Source of the DNA: Streptomyces sp. DT2A-34
Lineage (GTDB): Bacteria; Actinomycetota; Actinomycetes; Streptomycetales; Streptomycetaceae
NCBI RefSeq assembly: GCF_030499515.1
Contig: NZ_JASTWJ010000001.1
Span: 2,170,001-2,234,000, forward strand
Reading direction: 5' to 3'
DNA: 64,000 bases
The notes beneath the pieces are model-generated. The model was not told the DNA's origin and ran no database searches. It saw only the letters and a program-made list of their open reading frames with translations. Made by a program: the position numbers and the translations under genes. Every line of letters begins with the position of its first letter. The stretch's first letter is position 1. Positions 52,358-61,377 of the stretch are shown piece after piece.

Positions 52358-54814
52358 ATGGCCCGCCGCAGCACGAAGACCCCGCCGCCCGACGACTCGT
52401 ACGAGGAGAAGATCCTCGACATCGACGTCGTCGACGAGATGCAGGGCTCCTTCCTCGAGTACGCGTACTCGGTCATCTACTCGCGCGCCCTGCCGGACGC
52501 CCGCGACGGCCTCAAGCCGGTGCACCGCCGCATCGTCTACCAGATGAACGAGATGGGCCTGCGCCCCGACCGCGGCTATGTGAAGTGCGCCCGCGTCGTC
52601 GGCGAGGTCATGGGTAAGTTGCACCCGCACGGCGACGCGTCGATCTACGACGCCCTGGTGCGCATGGCCCAGCCCTTCTCGATGCGCGTCCCGCTGGTCG
52701 ACGGCCATGGCAACTTCGGCTCACTGGGCAATGACGACCCGCCGGCCGCCATGCGGTACACCGAGTGCCGTGCCGCCGAGCCCGCGAGCCTGATGACGGA
52801 GTCCATCGACGAGGACACCGTCGACTTCAACCCGAATTACGACGGCCAGGAGCGGGAGCCGGTGGCACTGCCCGCCGCCTTCCCGAACCTCCTGGTGAAC
52901 GGCTCGTCGGGCATCGCGGTCGGCATGGCCACCAACATGCCGCCGCACAACCTCGCCGAGGTCATCTCGGCCGCCCGCCACCTGATCCGCTACCCGAACG
53001 CGGATCTGGACGCCCTGATGAAGCACGTCCCCGGCCCCGACCTGCCCACCGGCGGCCGTATCGTCGGCCTCTCCGGCATCCGGGACGCCTACGAGACGGG
53101 CCGCGGCACGTTCAAGATCCGTGCCACGGTGTCGGTGGAGACCGTGACGGCGCGCCGCAAGGGCCTCGTGATCACCGAGCTGCCCTTCGCGGTCGGCCCG
53201 GAGAAGGTCATCGCCAAGATCAAGGACCTGGTCGGCTCGAAGAAGATCCAGGGCATCGCCGACGTCAAGGACCTCACCGACCGGGCGCACGGCCTGCGCC
53301 TGGTCATCGAGATCAAGAACGGCTTCGTGCCCGAGGCGGTCCTTGAGCAGCTCTACAAGCTGACGCCGATGGAGGAGTCCTTCGGCATCAACAACGTCGC
53401 GCTGGTCGACGGCCAGCCCCTCACCCTGGGCCTCAAGGAGCTCCTGGAGGTCTACCTCGACCACCGCTTCGAGGTCGTGCGGCGCCGCAGCGAGTTCCGC
53501 CGCGGCAAGAAGCGCGATCGACTGCACCTGGTCGAGGGCCTGCTCACGGCGCTGCTGGACATCGACGAGGTCATCCGGCTGATCCGGTCCAGCGAGAACT
53601 CCGCGCAGGCCAAGGAGCGCCTGATGGAGCGCTTCTCGCTGAGCGAGGTCCAGACGCAGTACATCCTGGACACCCCGCTGCGCCGCCTCACCAAGTTCGA
53701 CCGTATCGAGCTGGAGGCGGAGAAGGACAGGCTCAACGCGGAGATCGCGGAGCTGACCCGGATCCTCGACTCGGACGCGGAGCTGCGCAAGCTGGTCTCT
53801 TCCGAACTGGCCGCGGTGGCCAAGAAGTTCGGCACCGAACGGCGTACGGTCCTGCTGGAGTCGGCGGGCAGCACGGTCTCGGCGGTGCCGCTTCAGGTGG
53901 CGGACGACCCGTGCCGGGTGCTGCTGTCCTCGACGGGTCTGCTGGCCCGTACGGCGAACGGCGACCCCTTCGCGGAGGACGGCGACGCGAAGCGCTCCAG
54001 GCACGACGTGATCATCTCGGCGGTGCCGGCCACGGCCCGCGGCGAGGTGGGCGCGGTGACGTCCACGGGCCGTCTGCTGCGGATCAACGTCATCGACCTG
54101 CCCCAGCTGCCGGAGACGGCGTCGAGGCCGAACCTCGCGGGCGGCGCGCCACTGTCGGAGTTCGTCTCCCTGGAGGGCGACGAGACCCTGGTCTGCCTGA
54201 CCACGCTCGACGAGTCCTCCCCGGGCCTGGCGCTCGGCACGGAACAGGGCGTGGTCAAGCGTGTGGTGCCCGACTATCCGACCAACAAGGACGAGTTGGA
54301 GGTCATCACTCTGAAGGAGGGCGACCGGATCGTCGGCGCGGTCGAGCTGCGCACCGGAGAGGAGGACCTGGTCTTCATCACGGACGACGCACAGCTGCTG
54401 CGTTACCAGGCCTCGCAGGTCCGCCCGCAGGGCCGCGCCGCCGGCGGCATGGCGGGCATCAAGCTCACGGAGGGCGCGAAGGTCATCTCCTTCACGGCGG
54501 TGGACCCGGCGGCCGACGCGGTCGTCTTCACGGTCGCGGGCTCGCGCGGCACGCTGGACGACTCGGTCCAGACGACGGCCAAGCTGACCCCGTTCGACCA
54601 GTACCCCCGCAAGGGCCGCGCCACCGGCGGCGTCCGCTGCCAGCGGTTCCTGAAGGGCGAGGACTGTCTGTCCGTGGCCTGGGCGGGCGCCGCACCGGCA
54701 CGGGCCGCGCAGAAGAACGGCACTCCGGCCGACCTCCCGGACATGGACCCGCGCCGCGACGGCTCCGGTGTGTCGCTGCCGAAGACGGTGGCCGTGGTGG
54801 CGGGTCCGGTCTAG
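52358..54814 (+). CDS. parC: DNA topoisomerase IV subunit A
   Basis: 818 residues, [16 protein letters not shown] with GAGGAG 9 bases upstream. The DNA cleavage domain has the winged helix and active-site Tyr (AAMRYTECR, ~Y133), the quinolone-site-like [19 protein letters not shown] (~88) and a TOPRIM-facing tower. The C-terminal part (~500-800) has degenerate beta-pinwheel repeats ([34 protein letters not shown]). It lacks the QRGGKG GyrA-box of gyrase, so ParC (topoisomerase IV) is the likely identity. It separates replicated chromosomes. A parE partner is not in the window. Confidence 0.88.
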   Translation: MARRSTKTPPPDDSYEEKILDIDVVDEMQGSFLEYAYSVIYSRALPDARDGLKPVHRRIVYQMNEMGLRPDRGYVKCARVVGEVMGKLHPHGDASIYDALVRMAQPFSMRVPLVDGHGNFGSLGNDDPPAAMRYTECRAAEPASLMTESIDEDTVDFNPNYDGQEREPVALPAAFPNLLVNGSSGIAVGMATNMPPHNLAEVISAARHLIRYPNADLDALMKHVPGPDLPTGGRIVGLSGIRDAYETGRGTFKIRATVSVETVTARRKGLVITELPFAVGPEKVIAKIKDLVGSKKIQGIADVKDLTDRAHGLRLVIEIKNGFVPEAVLEQLYKLTPMEESFGINNVALVDGQPLTLGLKELLEVYLDHRFEVVRRRSEFRRGKKRDRLHLVEGLLTALLDIDEVIRLIRSSENSAQAKERLMERFSLSEVQTQYILDTPLRRLTKFDRIELEAEKDRLNAEIAELTRILDSDAELRKLVSSELAAVAKKFGTERRTVLLESAGSTVSAVPLQVADDPCRVLLSSTGLLARTANGDPFAEDGDAKRSRHDVIISAVPATARGEVGAVTSTGRLLRINVIDLPQLPETASRPNLAGGAPLSEFVSLEGDETLVCLTTLDESSPGLALGTEQGVVKRVVPDYPTNKDELEVITLKEGDRIVGAVELRTGEEDLVFITDDAQLLRYQASQVRPQGRAAGGMAGIKLTEGAKVISFTAVDPAADAVVFTVAGSRGTLDDSVQTTAKLTPFDQYPRKGRATGGVRCQRFLKGEDCLSVAWAGAAPARAAQKNGTPADLPDMDPRRDGSGVSLPKTVAVVAGPV

Positions 54815-55872
54815 ACCTGCGGGACGTCGAGGTCCTGGTCCTCAGGGTCTCGTACGTAGCGGAGGACGCCCCACATGCCGTGCTCGTCGGCGCGTGGGGC
54901 GTCGCTCTTGCACGAGTCGAGCTCCTTGGCCAGGGAGGCGGCATCGATGCCGGAGCCGATGAGGACGAGCTGGGTCAGGCGCGCGTCCCCGTCGGCCCAC
55001 GGCTCCGGGTAGAAGCGCAGGAACCGCCCGACGGCGTGCACGGCGTAACGGTTCGCGGCGTCGTGCGGGCCGAAGTCGACGTACCCCTTGATCCGGTACA
55101 GCCCCTCAGGCCTGCTGTCCAGGAACCCCATCAACCGGCGCGGGTCGAGGGGGACTTCGGAGACGAAGGACATGCTGTCGTAGCCGGCGTGCAGGTGGTC
55201 GCTGTGATCCTCGTCGTGCTCATGCAGGTCGTCGAAGGACAGCTGCCCGATGCGCTCTTCGCTGGGCCTGCAGTCGAAGAGGAACTCGGGGTCGACACGG
55301 CCGTAGGTGGCGGGGACCACGGCGGCGCGGTCGGTGAGGCCGCGGACCGTCCCGAGGACGCGCTCACCGTCGGCCGCCCGGTCGAGCTTGTTGACCACGA
55401 CGAGGTCGGCGAGGGCGAGGTGCCGGTCGATCTCGGGGTGCTTCGCGCGCGTGCCGTCGAACTCGGCGGCGTCGACGACCTCGACGAGCCCGCCGTACAC
55501 GATGCCCGGATGTTCACTCGCGAGCACCATGCGCACGAGTTCCTGGGGTTCGGCGAGTCCGCTGGCCTCGATGACGATGACGTCGATGCCGGTGGACGGC
55601 CGGGCGAGCCGCTCCAGGTAGACGTCCAGCTCACTTGCGTCGACCGCACAGCACAGACAGCCGTTGCCGAGGGAGACGGTGGAGTCGCCGAGCGCGCCGG
55701 CGACGGCCATGGCGTCGATCTCGATGGCGCCGAAGTCGTTCACGATGGCGCCGATGCGGGTGCCGCCGCTGCGGTGGAGGAGGTGGTTGAGGACAGTCGT
55801 CTTGCCGGAACCGAGGAATCCGGCGAGTACGACGACCGGAATCTGCTGCGGACCGGTGCTCGGCTGACTCAA
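54811..55872 (-). CDS. CobW/COG0523 family metal-chaperone GTPase
   Basis: 353 residues. Walker A GFLGSGKTT (18-26), the metal-binding CxCC motif GCLCCAV (~71-77), and NKLD (VVVNKLDRA) identify a COG0523 G3E GTPase. A His-rich loop HEHDEDHSDHLH (~220-231) and the C-terminal CobW_C domain follow. Such proteins handle Zn, Ni or Co; the His-rich loop suggests zinc. The TTG start was chosen because family similarity begins there and AAAGG lies 8 bases upstream. The stop codon overlaps the stop of the convergent parC in a CTAG palindrome. Confidence 0.88.
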   Translation of the reverse strand: MSQPSTGPQQIPVVVLAGFLGSGKTTVLNHLLHRSGGTRIGAIVNDFGAIEIDAMAVAGALGDSTVSLGNGCLCCAVDASELDVYLERLARPSTGIDVIVIEASGLAEPQELVRMVLASEHPGIVYGGLVEVVDAAEFDGTRAKHPEIDRHLALADLVVVNKLDRAADGERVLGTVRGLTDRAAVVPATYGRVDPEFLFDCRPSEERIGQLSFDDLHEHDEDHSDHLHAGYDSMSFVSEVPLDPRRLMGFLDSRPEGLYRIKGYVDFGPHDAANRYAVHAVGRFLRFYPEPWADGDARLTQLVLIGSGIDAASLAKELDSCKSDAPRADEHGMWGVLRYVRDPEDQDLDVPQV

Positions 55873-56192
55873 CGTGCGACCTTTCTCACGCCGACGGGTG
55901 CACCGGCTCGCGGGGCGGCGCACGTACGAGGATTGAATGCCGACCCAGGATACGAGCCGGAAGAAACACCGCGAAGTGAACGATTGTTAGCAGCACTTGC
56001 CGGGCAGACGTTGGGCATGGCGCCGGAGTGTGCGACCCTCGCTTCCCTCCGTGCGCCTCCTCTCCGCCTCCCCGCCGATCAGAGCCGCTCGGCACTCTGG
56101 GAGACGGCAAGCGCCGCCCACCGCTCGCCGGTCCCCTCCCGTCGACCCGCACCCCGACGACCGGCGGACGGCCGCCTGATTCGGGGGTTGAC
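55873..56192. other. Intergenic region between CobW-type and DUF6082 genes
   Basis: 320 bp between divergently transcribed genes. An AT-richer patch (GTGAACGATTGTTAGC) near 55975 is the most promoter-like spot. I do not see a good Zur-box. No coding frame is supported. Confidence 0.35.
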
Positions 56193-56741
56193 ATGGCCAC
56201 ACAGAAACGTTTTGCACGGAGGCTGGGTTCCGCCACGCTCACTTTCCTGGCTGCCACCGGTGTGACGCTGGCTGCGCATCAATGGCGGTCGGAGAAGGCT
56301 CGCCTGCACGAGAGGCAGCTGGAGCTCGAGGAACTGGCCATCCGGCGAACGGCCCTGGCCCATCAGCAGCGCATGCACTGGGAGTTGCTGGCGAGGGCGA
56401 TCGACGATCCCTCCCTCGCTGCCGTGATCGACACGTACGACCAGAGCATCCCGGCGGAGAGGCGTCGTCAGTTCTTCTATGCCAACGCTTGGTACGTCCA
56501 CCTCTACCACCTCTACCAGGCGGAGCTTCTGGACCGGGAGGAGCTGTACACGCGTCTGCGGGAGTTCTTCCAGAGCCCGGTCTTCCGCGCGTACTGGGAG
56601 GCGTCGCGGCACATGCGGGCCAGCCTGGACGAGTCGTCCGTGGAGGCCCAGCTCGGACACATGGTGGATGGGCTCGTCCGGGACCTCGACGAATCCGACA
56701 CGGATGAGTGGTGGGTTGTCGGCGATCCGCCGACGGACTGA
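56193..56741 (+). CDS. DUF6082 family protein
   Basis: 182 residues (MATQKRFARRLGSATLTFLAATGVTLAAHQW). One N-terminal hydrophobic segment (~12-28) may anchor the protein in the membrane, followed by a helical domain rich in charged residues, with HYQQRM-like HWELLARAIDDPSLAAVI and YWEASRHMRASLDESS motifs of the DUF6082 family. ATG with GGGGG 5 bases upstream. Function unknown; the family is common in Streptomyces genomic islands and core regions. Confidence 0.75.
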   Translation: MATQKRFARRLGSATLTFLAATGVTLAAHQWRSEKARLHERQLELEELAIRRTALAHQQRMHWELLARAIDDPSLAAVIDTYDQSIPAERRRQFFYANAWYVHLYHLYQAELLDREELYTRLREFFQSPVFRAYWEASRHMRASLDESSVEAQLGHMVDGLVRDLDESDTDEWWVVGDPPTD

Positions 56742-57153
56742 CGACCGGGGTGTGCGACGCGGGAGCGGTCGACAACGCGACTGGGCGATTTTTCCCGCCG
56801 CGAAATATCGGTGGCGGATCCACGGTACGGCGGCACGTCTCCTCGGAGCGCGTGTGCGCGGCTTGCGCGATCTTCCTCGTGATCGCGGGGCTCATCGAGC
56901 ACTGCCCGTGGATCGGAAGCCCCTGAGCCCCAGCTGAGCGAGAGCGAGGCCCTTCCTGCATCTCTGCGGAGCAACACAGACGCCTTGTCAGGAGACCAGC
57001 GACAACGAACCAACTCATCGCCGAGGTCAATCGCCACGGCGGCCAGGGTACGACCGGGTGACATTTCGCCAACGAGCCGCGAGGGCCTGAGAAACACCAG
57101 TAACCTGCTCCCCACCAGTATGGCCAGCTCTTTGTTCCTAAGGACCGGTACCT
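56742..57153. other. Intergenic region after DUF6082
   Basis: 412 bp. Part of it is AT-rich for this genome (GGGCGATTTTTCCCGCCGCG, AAATATCGG). Short frames exist on both strands but none has a ribosome binding site or recognizable similarity. The promoter of the following small gene should be near 57100-57140. Confidence 0.35.
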
Positions 57154-57390
57154 TTGAAGATCGTGCGCCGCATCGGTGTGCCTCCCAGCGCCCGAGGCAG
57201 TAGTTCAGGAGCTACCTGCCCGGATGTGTTCGAACTCAGCGACGGCAACTTCGCCGTCATCGGCACCGAGGCCACCGAGGCGCTTGACCCGGAACTGCCC
57301 GCCGATGCCGCCCGTGCCGACTACGAGCGCATCGTCATCGTCAGCCGGGAGACCCTCATCCGCGCCAAGGCAGACATCCCCGACGCCTGA
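57154..57390 (+). CDS. Small conserved hypothetical protein (78 aa)
   Basis: 78 residues. TTG start with AAGGA 9 bases upstream; a GTG three codons later is an alternative. The sequence (IGVPPSARGSSSGATCPDVFELSDGNFAVIG..TEALDPELPADAARADYERIVIVSRETLIRAK) is typical of a short Streptomyces family seen next to XRE/DUF397-type regulators in other genomes. Function unknown; no membrane segment. Confidence 0.65.
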   Translation: MKIVRRIGVPPSARGSSSGATCPDVFELSDGNFAVIGTEATEALDPELPADAARADYERIVIVSRETLIRAKADIPDA

Positions 57391-57569
57391 GCCCACCGCA
57401 CGAGCACGCGTCCACCCCCGACCCGTACCGTCACGCTCCCCCGGCCGCGCGCAACCGTTGAGCGAGCCGGGCCACCGACCCGGCGAGCAGCCGGCACCCC
57501 GTCACTGCTCGATCCCCACCTGAGGCCTGGCGCCAGAAGCACCAGGCCACACGTATGCCAGGGCCTGCG

Positions 57570-58736
57570 TCAGGCAGCCGTCGGCACCTTCACCGGCGCC
57601 CCCGGCCCCACGTACCGCGCCGCCGGCCTGATGATCTTCGAGTCCTGTGCCTGTTCCAGGATGTTGGCGCTCCAGCCCACGACCCGCGCAGCGGCGAACG
57701 TCGGTGTGAACATCTCCCGCGGCAGACCACAGAGTTCCATGACCACGCCGGCGTAGAACTCGACGTTCGTATGCAGCTCGCGCCCCGGCTTCAGCTCGGC
57801 GAGTATCACCTCCACGCGGCGTTCCACCTCCACGGCGAACTCGACGCGCGGGCCGCCGAAGCGCTGGGCGAGTTCGCGGAGCATCCGGGACCGCGGGTCC
57901 TCGGTGCGGTAGACGGGGTGACCGAAGCCCATGATGCGGTCGCCGGCGAGAACTCGTTCTCGGATCCAGGAGTCGATGCGGTCGGGGGTGCCGATCGCGT
58001 CCAGCGTGTCCAGCGCGCGACTGGGCGCACCGCCGTGAAGCGGCCCGGACAGCGCGCCCACGGCTCCGACGAGGCAGGCCGCGACGTCGGCGCCGGTTGA
58101 GGTGATGACGCGAGCCGTGAAGGTTGACGCATTGAATCCGTGATCAATGGTTGAGATCAAGTATTGCTCGATCGCTCGCGTGCGCGCCGGATCAGGCTCC
58201 GCCCCCGTCAACATGTACAGGTAGTTCGCCGCGTACGACAGATCCTCACGCGGCTCAACAGGATCAAGTCCCCTGTCCAGTCGGTGCAGTGCGGTGAGCA
58301 GCGTCGGTACGACCGCCGCCGCGACGAGGCCGTCCTGGCGGCGCTGGTCGGCATCGATGTCGTACACCGGGCGGAAGCCCTTCGCCGCGCCGAGCAGCGA
58401 CAGCGCCGTGCGCAGGCCGGCCAGTGCACCGGACCGTCCGCTGGCCGCCGCGATCGCAGGCAGGGCCGCCCGCACCTCGTCGGGCAGCCGCCGCAGCGCG
58501 GCGGTCTCGGCGGCGAAGGCGGCGGCGCGTCCGGTGTCCGGCAGTTCACCGTGGACCAGGAGATGCCAGACGTCCTCGAAGGGGCGGGTCTGCGCGAGTT
58601 CGACGGCCGAGTACTGGCGGTAGTGGTAAAAGCCCTCGAGCCCACGCACATCACCGATCTCGGTGTCGGTGACGACGACGCCCGCGAGCCCACGTGGCAC
58701 ATCGACGAGCGCGGCTGCTGACCTGTTGACGGACAT
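57570..58736 (-). CDS. Citrate synthase-like protein
   Basis: 388 residues from ATG (MSVNRSAAALVDVPRGLAGV) with GGAGGAA upstream. The active-site His of the citrate synthase family is in LSGPLHGGAPS (~235), the second His in MGFGHPVYRTEDPRS (~273-288), and the Asp in the C-terminal domain FYAGVVMELCGLPREMF (~340-355). It condenses acetyl-CoA (or propionyl-CoA) with oxaloacetate in typical members. It is divergent from the HTH-fused citrate synthase-like gene. Which of the two is the main citrate synthase cannot be told; Streptomyces also carry a separate housekeeping enzyme. Confidence 0.88.
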   Translation of the reverse strand: MSVNRSAAALVDVPRGLAGVVVTDTEIGDVRGLEGFYHYRQYSAVELAQTRPFEDVWHLLVHGELPDTGRAAAFAAETAALRRLPDEVRAALPAIAAASGRSGALAGLRTALSLLGAAKGFRPVYDIDADQRRQDGLVAAAVVPTLLTALHRLDRGLDPVEPREDLSYAANYLYMLTGAEPDPARTRAIEQYLISTIDHGFNASTFTARVITSTGADVAACLVGAVGALSGPLHGGAPSRALDTLDAIGTPDRIDSWIRERVLAGDRIMGFGHPVYRTEDPRSRMLRELAQRFGGPRVEFAVEVERRVEVILAELKPGRELHTNVEFYAGVVMELCGLPREMFTPTFAAARVVGWSANILEQAQDSKIIRPAARYVGPGAPVKVPTAA

Positions 58737-58844
58737 GATTCCTCCCTGGACTTGATTTGACTGTCCATGCTTGACTATTTCTCTGTCAATATTGATTGAA
58801 TCAACCCACGGATCAATATGCCGCGTCCTGGATACGGTGACCCC
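58737..58844. promoter_or_regulatory. Divergent control region with TCAATATTGA palindrome
   Basis: The 108-bp gap between the two citrate synthase-like genes is AT-rich. It has a perfect 10-bp palindrome TCAATATTGA at 58786-58795, near copies TTGATTTGA, TTGACTA and TTGAATCAA, and GATCAATATG near 58811. Repeated TTGA/TCAA half-sites suggest a shared operator and overlapping divergent promoters. The MerR-like HTH of the adjacent citrate synthase is an obvious candidate regulator (inference). Confidence 0.6.
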
Positions 58845-60104
58845 ATGCGCGATCAAGAACCCGACCCCGGCCCCGCGGTGCGGCGGCTGACCACCCAGGA
58901 GGCCGCCGAGCTGCTCGGCGTGAAGCCCGAGACCGTGTACGCGTACGTGAGCCGCGGTCACCTCAGCAGCCGCCGCGTGCCCGGCGGCCGGGGCAGCACC
59001 TTCGACGCGCAGGAGGTGGAGACGCTCGCCCGGCGCAACAAGCGGGAGGGTGCAGGCGGTTCGGGATCGGGCGGTGAGCTGTCCGTGCGGACCCGTCTGA
59101 CCTTCATCGACACCGACCGCTACTACTTCCGGGGCGTGGACGCGACCCAACTGGCCGCCCGGCACTCCTACGAAGAGGTCGCCGAGTGGCTGTGGACCGG
59201 CCGGTTGCGCCGAGGCGTCACTTTCACCGCCCCCGAGGCCTCCGTCGCCGCCGCCCGTAGCGCCGCCGACGGCCTGCCCGAACACGCCGGTCCCACCGAC
59301 CGGTTGCGGGTCGCGGCGATCGCCGCCGCGGCCACGGATCCCCTGCGCTTCGACCTGTCCGAGGAAGCCGTACTCGGCACCGCGCGCACCCTCATCCCGA
59401 CTCTCGTGGCCGCCCTCACGCCTGCGCGCTACGCCTATCGCGACGAGGGTTCACTCGCCCTCCGCCTGTGGGGGCAGCTGAGCGCACGGTCCGCCGACGA
59501 GGCCGCGCTACGGGTACTGGACACGGCACTCGCCCTGCTCGTCGACCACGACCTGGCCGCCTCGACCCTCGCGGTGCGGGTCGCCGCGTCGGCCCGCGCC
59601 CACGCCTACGCGGCCGTCTCCGCCGGGCTCGGTGTGATCGAGGGCCCTCTGCACGGGGCGGCCAGCGGCCTCGCCCACAAGCTGATCATGGAGGTGCTCG
59701 ACCGGGGCGACGCCGGGCCCGTCATCGCCGAGGAGCTGCGGGCCGGCCGACGCATTCCGGGGCTCGGTCACCGGCTCTACGCCGGCGAGGACCCACGCGC
59801 GCGTGTCCTGTTCGAGCTCCTGGAGGAGATCCCCCGCTCCGCGCCCGCCCTCGCCGCGGCCCGCGACATCGTCGCCACGGCCGCCCGCCACACCCCGCTG
59901 CACGCCAACGTCGACCTGGCCCTGGCCGTGTTCACGGCGTCCTCCGCCATGCCCGCCACGGCAGGCGAGACGATCTTCGCCGTGGCACGTACCGCGGGCT
60001 GGATCGCCCATGCGCTCGAGGAGTACGGGGAGCGACCGCTGCGCATGCGGCCGAGCGGGCACTACACGGGTCCCAAGCCGCCTCAGCCCCTGCCTGAGTC
60101 CTGA
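58845..60104 (+). CDS. Citrate synthase-like protein with N-terminal HTH domain
   Basis: 419 residues from ATG (MRDQEPDPGPAVRRL). The first ~65 residues form an excisionase/MerR-type HTH (LTTQEAAELLGVKPETVYAYVSRGHLSSRRVPGGRG), followed by a citrate synthase domain (~90-410). His sites: IEGPLHGAASG (~270) and PGLGHRLYAGEDPRAR (~308-323); the Asp region is HANVDLALAVFTASSAMPA (~350). The domain fusion is a known Streptomyces feature and suggests that the enzyme also binds DNA, perhaps its own promoter. An alternative ATG 9 codons upstream is less likely. Confidence 0.88.
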   Translation: MRDQEPDPGPAVRRLTTQEAAELLGVKPETVYAYVSRGHLSSRRVPGGRGSTFDAQEVETLARRNKREGAGGSGSGGELSVRTRLTFIDTDRYYFRGVDATQLAARHSYEEVAEWLWTGRLRRGVTFTAPEASVAAARSAADGLPEHAGPTDRLRVAAIAAAATDPLRFDLSEEAVLGTARTLIPTLVAALTPARYAYRDEGSLALRLWGQLSARSADEAALRVLDTALALLVDHDLAASTLAVRVAASARAHAYAAVSAGLGVIEGPLHGAASGLAHKLIMEVLDRGDAGPVIAEELRAGRRIPGLGHRLYAGEDPRARVLFELLEEIPRSAPALAAARDIVATAARHTPLHANVDLALAVFTASSAMPATAGETIFAVARTAGWIAHALEEYGERPLRMRPSGHYTGPKPPQPLPES

Positions 60105-60165
60105 GCAGAACACTCGGCCCTTGCCCGAGCAGGACACAGCCCCTCAAGAAGTCGCCCGACTCAAG

Positions 60166-60184
60166 TCAGGTTAGGCTCACCTCT
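60166..60184 (+). promoter_or_regulatory. Iron box (DmdR/IdeR-type) at ferredoxin-like gene start
   Basis: TCAGGTTAGGCTCACCTCT matches the iron-box consensus TTAGGTTAGGCTCACCTAA at 16-17 of 19 positions. It ends directly at the GTG start, so repressor binding would block transcription or be within the promoter. Iron-dependent repression is inferred. Confidence 0.8.
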
Positions 60185-61129
60185 GTGAGTACGTGCTCAA
60201 CCGTCTCGCAGGACCTCGACGAGCCCATCGCGGGGACCGCGGCGACCGCGACGACCTGGCTGCTGCTGGAGCAGCCCGGTCCGTGGGGTGCCAAGGCGCT
60301 CACGCAGAGCCACCTGGATCCCGCGCTGGGCCGCGCCCTGGAGACTGCCGCGAAGGGCACGGGCGTACGCGTGGCACTGATTCGCCGTCCGGGCCGGCAC
60401 GCCGACTGCGGGCCCCCCGCCGAGCGCCGGGTCTACGCGGCCCACACCGTGCCCGGAAACGTCTGGCTGCACGCCGCCACGACGAACGACCCGGAGCAGT
60501 TGCTCGACCTGGACTTCGCCGCCCTCGGCATGGGTTTCCACCACACCTTCGACTCGGCACTCCAGGGGCGGCCCCACACAGGCGACCCGCTCGCGCTCGT
60601 CTGCACGAACGGCAAGCGGGACCGCTGCTGCGCGCTCCTCGGCCGGCCTCTCGCGGCCGAGCTCGCCGCATCCGGCGTGGAGGGCGTCTGGGAGGTCACC
60701 CATCTGGGTGGACATCGGTTCTCACCGACGTTGCTGGTGCTGCCGTACGGCTACGCCTACGGCCGGGCGCAGGCCCACGCCGTCAAGGAGGTCCTGCACA
60801 GCGTCCAGGAGGGACGGATCACCGTCGAGGGGTGCCGCGGGAACTCCGCCTGGGAGCGACCGGGCCAGGCGGCCGAGCTGGCCGTGCGCTCGGCTGCGGG
60901 CGAGTACGCCGCGGAAGCGCTGCGCGTCGTACGGACGGACGGCGCGGCCCCGCGATGGGAAGTGACGGTCGCCCACGTGGACGGGCGCCACTGGCGGGTC
61001 GTCGTGGCGCAGGGCGCGTCCCTGCCACCCCGCCCCGAGAGCTGCGGCACGTCGGTGCTCGGCTCGCCCGCGCGGATGGACGTGGTGGCGGTGCGCGAGC
61101 TCACGGTGGCGACGGCACTCGCGAGTTGA
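60185..61129 (+). CDS. Sucrase/ferredoxin-like (thioredoxin-like [2Fe-2S]) family protein
   Basis: 314 residues from GTG (VSTCSTVSQDLDEPIAG). The family hallmark Cys residues are C4 (STCSTV) and the block CTNGKRDRCCALLGRPL (~140-156), followed by the HLGGHRFSPTLLVLPYG stretch (~178-194). In this family a thioredoxin-like fold binds a [2Fe-2S] cluster. Role is unclear; the iron box at the start suggests use in iron acquisition or iron-sparing metabolism. The 3' end overlaps the first unit of a tandem repeat array, as the stop codon lies inside GCGAGTTGATC. Confidence 0.82.
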   Translation: MSTCSTVSQDLDEPIAGTAATATTWLLLEQPGPWGAKALTQSHLDPALGRALETAAKGTGVRVALIRRPGRHADCGPPAERRVYAAHTVPGNVWLHAATTNDPEQLLDLDFAALGMGFHHTFDSALQGRPHTGDPLALVCTNGKRDRCCALLGRPLAAELAASGVEGVWEVTHLGGHRFSPTLLVLPYGYAYGRAQAHAVKEVLHSVQEGRITVEGCRGNSAWERPGQAAELAVRSAAGEYAAEALRVVRTDGAAPRWEVTVAHVDGRHWRVVVAQGASLPPRPESCGTSVLGSPARMDVVAVRELTVATALAS

Positions 61130-61287
61130 TCAGGTGCACGGAGTGGTTCTCGTCTTGATCAGGTGCACTGGGTGACCGGTGAGTTGATCAGATCCACGGC
61201 CTGGCTCGCAGGTGGATCAGGCGCACGGCCTGGGCTCGCGAGTTGATCGGATACAGGCATTGGCGCACGAGTTGACCAGGTGCACGG
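61123..61287. repeat. Six tandem imperfect repeats, 29-bp period
   Basis: Cores resembling GAGTTGATCAGGTGCACGG start at 61123, 61153, 61181, 61210, 61240 and 61269 (steps 30, 28, 29, 30 and 29). Copies 1 and 6 are near-identical; the middle ones vary (GATCCACGG, GGCGCACGG, GGATACAGG). The first copy contains the stop codon of the ferredoxin-like gene. The array lies between that gene and the CitA/DcuS-type kinase gene. Confidence 0.85.
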
Positions 61288-61377
61288 AGCCACCCCACAT
61301 GGACCGAGCGCCCGACATCGATCAAGAGATCCACGTCACACCCCACTACGGGACTTCCCGCCCGCCCACGTACCGTC

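Noticed and set aside
52358..54814. Gyrase subunit A (gyrA) instead of parC
   Set aside because: The C-terminal domain lacks an obvious QRRGGKG GyrA-box and no gyrB is adjacent; topoisomerase IV subunit A fits better, though only an alignment can settle it.
55873..56192. Zur box before the CobW-type gene
   Set aside because: No inverted repeat of the TGAAAATGATTTTCA type is found; the best AT-rich patch (AACGATTGTTAGC) is not symmetric.
61123..61287. CRISPR array
   Set aside because: Six 19-bp cores with about 10-bp gaps derived from the same repeat unit; no unique spacers of 30-40 bp and no cas genes in the window.
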